DNA from: Phycisphaerae bacterium
Lineage (GTDB): Bacteria > Planctomycetota > Phycisphaerae > Sedimentisphaerales > Anaerobacaceae
NCBI GenBank assembly: GCA_030609625.1
Contig: JAUWBX010000031.1
Location: 1-10,102, forward strand
Direction of reading: 5' to 3'
Length of the DNA stretch: 10,102 nucleotides
The notes below the pieces were generated by a model. It was given only the letters and a program-made list of their open reading frames with translations, ran no database searches and was not told the origin of the DNA. Within the stretch, counting starts at the first letter, position 1, and each line of letters begins with the position of its first letter. This document shows positions 6,425 through 10,102 of the stretch, piece after piece. Both the position numbers and the translations under genes were made by a program.

Positions 6425-8686
6425 ATGCGCAAAAATCGGTTGGCAATTTTGTCTGTGGTGCTTCTGGTCAGTTTTGTAAATCTTTCAACCGCCCAGGAGG
6501 TTAAGAAAATAACCTTAACAGGCAGGGTCATTGATTCCAACGCCCGGCCCCTTGCCGGTGCCGAAGTTGCAGCCTATGAAAAATTCTATAACTATTCCAA
6601 CGGACAGGAGTACACAAAGGTACTGGGCCAAATTAAAAAAACCGATGCGAACGGTTACTTTGTTCTAAATGCCGATATTAGCTCCCAACGCAATGTGTTT
6701 ATAGTCGCACGGAAAAAAAAACTGGCTGTTGGCTGGGACGTCTTGAACTATAGCAGGAGCGACGAATCCCAGGGCAATTTCAACATCATCCTGGAGTCGC
6801 CTTGTGTTTTGGCAGGGGTTGTTGTGGACGAAGCCGGTAATCCTGTAGCCGGGGCCAAAGTCCAAGCTGTCCCTAAAACAAGCTATTTGCGCCGGCTTGA
6901 GCAAAGACCTGTTCTTGCTCCGGAACAGTGGTTTACCACTCAAACTGATGCCAAAGGGAATTTTAGCTTCCATAATTTTGCTGCTGACGTAAGTACAGAT
7001 TTTTGGGTGGAAGCTCCAGGCAAAGGGTCTGTTTACGAATATACAACCCACTGGACAAGCTCGTGCGGATTTGAGGCGGGCCGGACTGATATTCGGCTGG
7101 TTCTGCCGCAAGAGGTAGCAATCCGAGGACGGGTCATTGACACAGAAAGCGGCAGTCCTGTTGCAGATGCACACGTGCTCATCAAACCGGATAATATTAA
7201 AGAGCATAAAAATCCATATCGCCCTAACCAGACTATTTCAGGACAGAACGGACAATTCAATTTTGAAGGAGTCCCCCCTGGTAAACACTATATAAATTTG
7301 TCTGCCCCCCAAACAACAGAATTAGTGGACAAAAGGGTCAAGTTTGATGTGCAAGCTGACCAGGAAGTTAAAGAGATAACTGTGGCACTCGATAAAGGTG
7401 GGTTAATCGAAATCATCGCACGCGAGGCGACGACCCAAGAACCGATCTGCTACGTTGCCGTACACTTCTGGCAAACCACAAAGGATGACAAATTCGGTTT
7501 TTACAGGTGGTCAATGACCGGCTCCGACGGCACCTTGCGCATTGACGCGCCGCATGGAGAATGTAACTTCAGTGCCCGGTGCGATGGGTATTCTCCGTCC
7601 AGGGTGAACGAGCAGGTCGTTGTGACCAAAGGTCAAACCGCACGGGTAGATATCTTGTTTGATCGCGATCTGGATGCCTCCAGGAAAATGACATCTGTGG
7701 TTCGGCCGACTTTGGTCTGCGTGGGGAAACTGACCGATACGTTGGGTAAGGCAATTCCCGCTGCCAGGGTATCACTATGGATCGACACGGGAGGTACTTT
7801 CTCACAGTTAGGACCAGAGGTGGTTGCGGACGCGCAGGGGCGGTATGAAATTAAGGCTGTTCCTCCCGAGCAGACGGGATTTGCCTATCGGATTTCAGTG
7901 AATTCATCAGGATATGGTGCAAAACAGTTCGAACGAATTTCTATCACAGGCAAGCCTGGGACGCCTGTGGAAATGAAGACACTTGTGCTTCAACCGGCAG
8001 ACCAGTCGATTTCGGGTGTGGTGCTTGACGCCGAGGGTAAACCTGCCGTAAGAGTGCCGGTCTTTTTGCACCCCGTCAAGGGTCAGCCTTCAAGGAGCAC
8101 TGCAACCGACAACAATGGCCGGTTTTCAATTAAAAGAGTTTGCAAAGGACCACTCCGGCTTCAGGCAAACTTTGACAGTAGCCCCGGAGGGTCCGGTTCC
8201 GTCAAGACCGAAAGCTTTGAACAGAACATAAAGATTATCCTGGGACAAATTAAGTTTTATCGATCTTACATATCGTTAGTTGGTAAGCCATTGCCCGAAA
8301 TAGAAGACTTGAAAATTGACCTATCGTCAGCCGATGCCAATGATAAGATGATACTTGTCTGCTTCTGGAATATGCAGCAGCGGCCGTCACGGAATTGTAT
8401 AAAAGAGCTTGCCAAACAAGCTCAGCAGCTCAAGCAAAAAGGCGTAACCGTTGTCGCTGTACAAGCATCGAAGATTGATGGAAACAAACTCGACGAATGG
8501 GTGAAAAATTATAATATTCCCTTCCCGATCGGAATGGTTCAGGGCGATGTAGAAAAAACCAAGTTCGCCTGGGGCATCCGTTCACTTCCCTGGCTGATTC
8601 TAACAAATCCGCAACATATTGTCCGTGCAGAAGGTTTTGCTCTGATTGAACTCGATGCGAAAATAAGTGCGAACACTCAAAAGTAA
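6425..8686 (+). CDS. Secreted protein with carboxypeptidase-regulatory-like repeats and a degenerate TlpA-type thioredoxin domain
   Basis: The 753-residue product starts at an ATG with AAGGGGA (6412-6418) 6 bases upstream. Residues 1-23 are a signal peptide (cleavage near STA-Q). Then come several beta-sandwich repeats of the CarboxypepD_reg type, recognised by the openings LTGRVIDSNARPLAGAEV (31), LAGVVVDEAGNPVAGAKV (129), IRGRVIDTESGSPVADAHV (233), a more divergent one (326), VGKLTDTLGKAIPAARVSL (433) and ISGVVLDAEGKPAVRVPV (529), most followed by TDANGYF-like turns. Residues about 612-745 are a TlpA/AhpC-like thioredoxin fold with VGKPLPEIEDL, LVCFWNM, VTVVAVQ and the cis-proline strand LPWLIL (722). 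Where CPPC is expected it reads QRPS, leaving only Cys658 nearby, so ordinary disulfide exchange is unlikely. The protein is probably periplasmic or surface-exposed; the repeats may bind peptide or carbohydrate. It starts 63 bases after the candidate selenoprotein gene on the same strand and is likely in its operon. Exact function is unknown. Confidence 0.88.
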   Translation: MRKNRLAILSVVLLVSFVNLSTAQEVKKITLTGRVIDSNARPLAGAEVAAYEKFYNYSNGQEYTKVLGQIKKTDANGYFVLNADISSQRNVFIVARKKKLAVGWDVLNYSRSDESQGNFNIILESPCVLAGVVVDEAGNPVAGAKVQAVPKTSYLRRLEQRPVLAPEQWFTTQTDAKGNFSFHNFAADVSTDFWVEAPGKGSVYEYTTHWTSSCGFEAGRTDIRLVLPQEVAIRGRVIDTESGSPVADAHVLIKPDNIKEHKNPYRPNQTISGQNGQFNFEGVPPGKHYINLSAPQTTELVDKRVKFDVQADQEVKEITVALDKGGLIEIIAREATTQEPICYVAVHFWQTTKDDKFGFYRWSMTGSDGTLRIDAPHGECNFSARCDGYSPSRVNEQVVVTKGQTARVDILFDRDLDASRKMTSVVRPTLVCVGKLTDTLGKAIPAARVSLWIDTGGTFSQLGPEVVADAQGRYEIKAVPPEQTGFAYRISVNSSGYGAKQFERISITGKPGTPVEMKTLVLQPADQSISGVVLDAEGKPAVRVPVFLHPVKGQPSRSTATDNNGRFSIKRVCKGPLRLQANFDSSPGGSGSVKTESFEQNIKIILGQIKFYRSYISLVGKPLPEIEDLKIDLSSADANDKMILVCFWNMQQRPSRNCIKELAKQAQQLKQKGVTVVAVQASKIDGNKLDEWVKNYNIPFPIGMVQGDVEKTKFAWGIRSLPWLILTNPQHIVRAEGFALIELDAKISANTQK

Positions 8687-8781
8687 GGCTTATTTGCAAA
8701 AGCTGTACGATAACTGCATTTTCATTGTGACGTATCCAGCAGGAGGTGCAATCTTCGTCACCTTCGTTCCAATTGTCCTTG

Positions 8782-10102
8782 TTAACGACTATGCATATCC
8801 TTTAATAGCGATGGGTAGGATGAGCCATGGGGGTTATGGCAACGGCTGCAACCTTGTTCACCCAGTGCGTGAGCTGAACCTTGGAACTTCGATTTATCGT
8901 AGCCGGACCCGGCAGATTTAGCTGGGAAAGATATGTTAGCAGGCGGTTCACCATCATGGCAGGTCAGACAAAACGCCGTGCGTGTGCCTGTCCACGCCCT
9001 GGTTCCGCCGGAATCCGGGTCGAGCAGACTTACGACACCGTTGCCATGTTTGCTATTGTCATGGCATAACAGGCAGTCTTTGTCCTCTATCGTGCCTGAA
9101 ATGTGCCTGGAAGCCCTATCGAATTCTCCACCCGACCCAAGGATTTGTCTGCGGCCATACACACCATCCCGAGGATGGCATTGGGCACACGATTCGTCCT
9201 TAACGCCGAAGTTGGCGTTGCCCATTTCTCCTACATGGCAGTCTGCGCATTCTTGCAACTTTGCGTGGTGATAATCTGAGTTGCTGTGACAATCTATACA
9301 GCCGTCTTGTTGGGGCAAGGTTACATTAAGGGTACATGTGCCGGAACTGAGCTTTCCGGTCCAAACCGGTTGCGTGGTCCCGAGAGGGATGCCTTTCGGC
9401 AGAGCCGGTTCGATTTGAGCTAACGCATTCTCATCCACTTCGAGGTTGTACACGGCGTGGAACTGGCCGGCAATAGATGACTCCTGGCTCGTGCTTCGTA
9501 GCGAAGCGCTACTTCGCAGAGTAGCATCGGAAGCAGCACCGTAAGGTGTCCTTTGGACAACGATTTTACCTTCTATTTTAGTCTCGAAAGTCTCTCCGGG
9601 TGCGATTGTTTGAATCCCGATTTTATCGGGACTGCGCCGTCCACGCATACGAAACCGACCGGCTGCGCGAGTCCCGATAAAAATCGGGACTATCTTCAAA
9701 GCTTGTCCACGGTCATTATTGATGACAAAGCGTTTGATGGCATCGGTGGATTGGTAATAAAAGTCAATGGGTTCGTCGGTGGTGTTTTCAAATTTCAACT
9801 GGGCGGTAACTTCTTCACCGATGGTCAGCTTTTCCGGGTCAAAGCTGAGCCCGCAGCGCAGGCCGTTGACCGGCTGGCTCCATTGTGGTACCGGTGGCGG
9901 CGGCATGCGCCCGGCGTTAGCGATAAGCTTCTTCAGGACTCTTTCCACCGGGGGAAGTTTGAAATCAAATGGCCCCCGGCCGGCGTAAAAGGCGACCTTG
10001 CCGTCAATATCGGTAACGGTGATTCGAACAGGAGCGGCTTTGTAATCGCTATTGACCTTGCCGTCCATACCGTCGATGACCATCGGTATGGTAAATTTAT
10101 AC
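8782..10102 (-). CDS. Deiodinase-like redoxin fused to Ig-like domain and hexahaem cytochrome c, N-terminus cut by window edge
   Basis: The frame is open through the right edge (six codons precede the first internal ATG at 10083), so the true start is outside. About 439 codons are visible. Counting from that ATG, residues 1-55 (PMVIDGMDGKVN, PVRITVTDIDGKVAFYAGRG, PPVERVLKKL) match the C-terminal half of the iodothyronine-deiodinase-like thioredoxin fold, as in bacterial redoxins; its active-site Cys or Sec would lie beyond the edge. Residues about 75-255 form an Ig-like beta-sandwich (LSFDPEKLTIGEEVTAQLKF, IAPGETFETKI). Residues 262-416 hold six c-type haem motifs: CIDCH, CADCH, CAQCH, CLLCH, CLTCH and CSRCH, with extra histidines as possible distal ligands, so maturation must be outside the cytoplasm. 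It probably transfers electrons in the envelope. Two stretches encoded by palindromic repeats (residues 132-157 and about 184-198) interrupt the Ig-like region. It converges on the preceding gene, 95 bases apart. Confidence 0.85.
   Translation of the reverse strand, partial: YKFTIPMVIDGMDGKVNSDYKAAPVRITVTDIDGKVAFYAGRGPFDFKLPPVERVLKKLIANAGRMPPPPVPQWSQPVNGLRCGLSFDPEKLTIGEEVTAQLKFENTTDEPIDFYYQSTDAIKRFVINNDRGQALKIVPIFIGTRAAGRFRMRGRRSPDKIGIQTIAPGETFETKIEGKIVVQRTPYGAASDATLRSSASLRSTSQESSIAGQFHAVYNLEVDENALAQIEPALPKGIPLGTTQPVWTGKLSSGTCTLNVTLPQQDGCIDCHSNSDYHHAKLQECADCHVGEMGNANFGVKDESCAQCHPRDGVYGRRQILGSGGEFDRASRHISGTIEDKDCLLCHDNSKHGNGVVSLLDPDSGGTRAWTGTRTAFCLTCHDGEPPANISFPAKSAGSGYDKSKFQGSAHALGEQGCSRCHNPHGSSYPSLLKDMHSR
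9492..9526. repeat. Palindromic repeat cluster inside the multihaem gene
   Basis: Two adjacent perfect hairpins are packed in 35 bases: GCTTCG-TAG-CGAAGC (9493-9507) and GCTACT-TCGCAG-AGTAGC (9508-9525). Alternative pairings (TAGCG-AAG-CGCTA at 9499-9511, CGAAG/CTTCG at 9502-9516) are also perfect. The cluster encodes a Ser/Arg-rich stretch (TLRSSASLRS) between the Ig-like strands. It resembles REP-like palindromic elements normally found between genes. Confidence 0.7.
9614..9691. repeat. Pair of inverted palindromes inside the multihaem gene, possible mini mobile element
   Basis: TCCCGAT-TTT-ATCGGGA (9615-9631) and GTCCCGAT-AAAA-ATCGGGAC (9671-9690) are each self-complementary and are the same motif in opposite orientation. 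Their inner flanks are also related in inverted form (GACTGCGCCG against CGGCTGCGCGAGTC), so the whole segment is an extended imperfect inverted repeat around a core of about 20 bases. The segment spans 78 bases, exactly 26 codons, and encodes a basic stretch (residues 132-157, RAAGRFRMRGRR in its middle) within the Ig-like domain. This is the form expected of a small palindromic element inserted without breaking the frame. Confidence 0.7.

Noticed and set aside
8727..8761. Terminator between the convergent genes (GTGACG/CGTCAC)
   Set aside because: The stem is only 6 bp around a 23-base loop with no T tract on either strand.

Overview
The window reads as chromosome of a Gram-negative bacterium, most probably a Planctomycetota member of the Phycisphaerae type. 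This is inferred from the gene content: large secreted proteins with carboxypeptidase-regulatory-like repeats ending in a degenerate TlpA-type thioredoxin domain, a fusion of a deiodinase-like redoxin with multihaem cytochrome c, and a LolA-like secreted protein. No rRNA or marker gene confirms it. No tRNA, rRNA, CRISPR array or transposase gene was found.

Left part (1-2202, minus strand): a LysR-type regulator, then a small HAD phosphatase, then a secreted LolA-like protein that runs off the left edge. The LysR and HAD genes are separated by a compact cluster of direct and inverted repeats. Centre-left (2203-4560, plus strand): a divergent regulatory region, then an NADP-type glutamate dehydrogenase with a clear intrinsic terminator, then a family 4 uracil-DNA glycosylase that appears to have its own promoter. 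The LysR protein is the natural candidate regulator of the dehydrogenase.

Centre-right (4561-8686, plus strand): a 385-base non-coding stretch, then two genes that look co-transcribed. The first is the most interesting item. Its open frame meets a TGA at 6125-6127, but the same frame then stays open for 77 more codons, adds a Cys five codons' width away (U-G-G-T-C) and ends in a C-terminal membrane helix. A perfect 7-bp hairpin with a G-containing loop lies 22-24 bases after the TGA, where a bacterial SECIS element would be. I read this as a candidate new selenoprotein: a secreted, membrane-anchored protein with a possible periplasmic Sec/Cys site. The second gene encodes a secreted multi-domain protein whose C-terminal thioredoxin fold has lost its CXXC motif.

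Right part (8782-10102, minus strand): a gene cut by the window edge, whose visible part joins the end of a deiodinase-like thioredoxin fold, an Ig-like domain and six CXXCH haem sites. Two different palindromic repeat elements sit inside its reading frame, which looks like in-frame capture of mini repeat elements. The right half therefore groups three envelope proteins with redox character, although only proximity links them.
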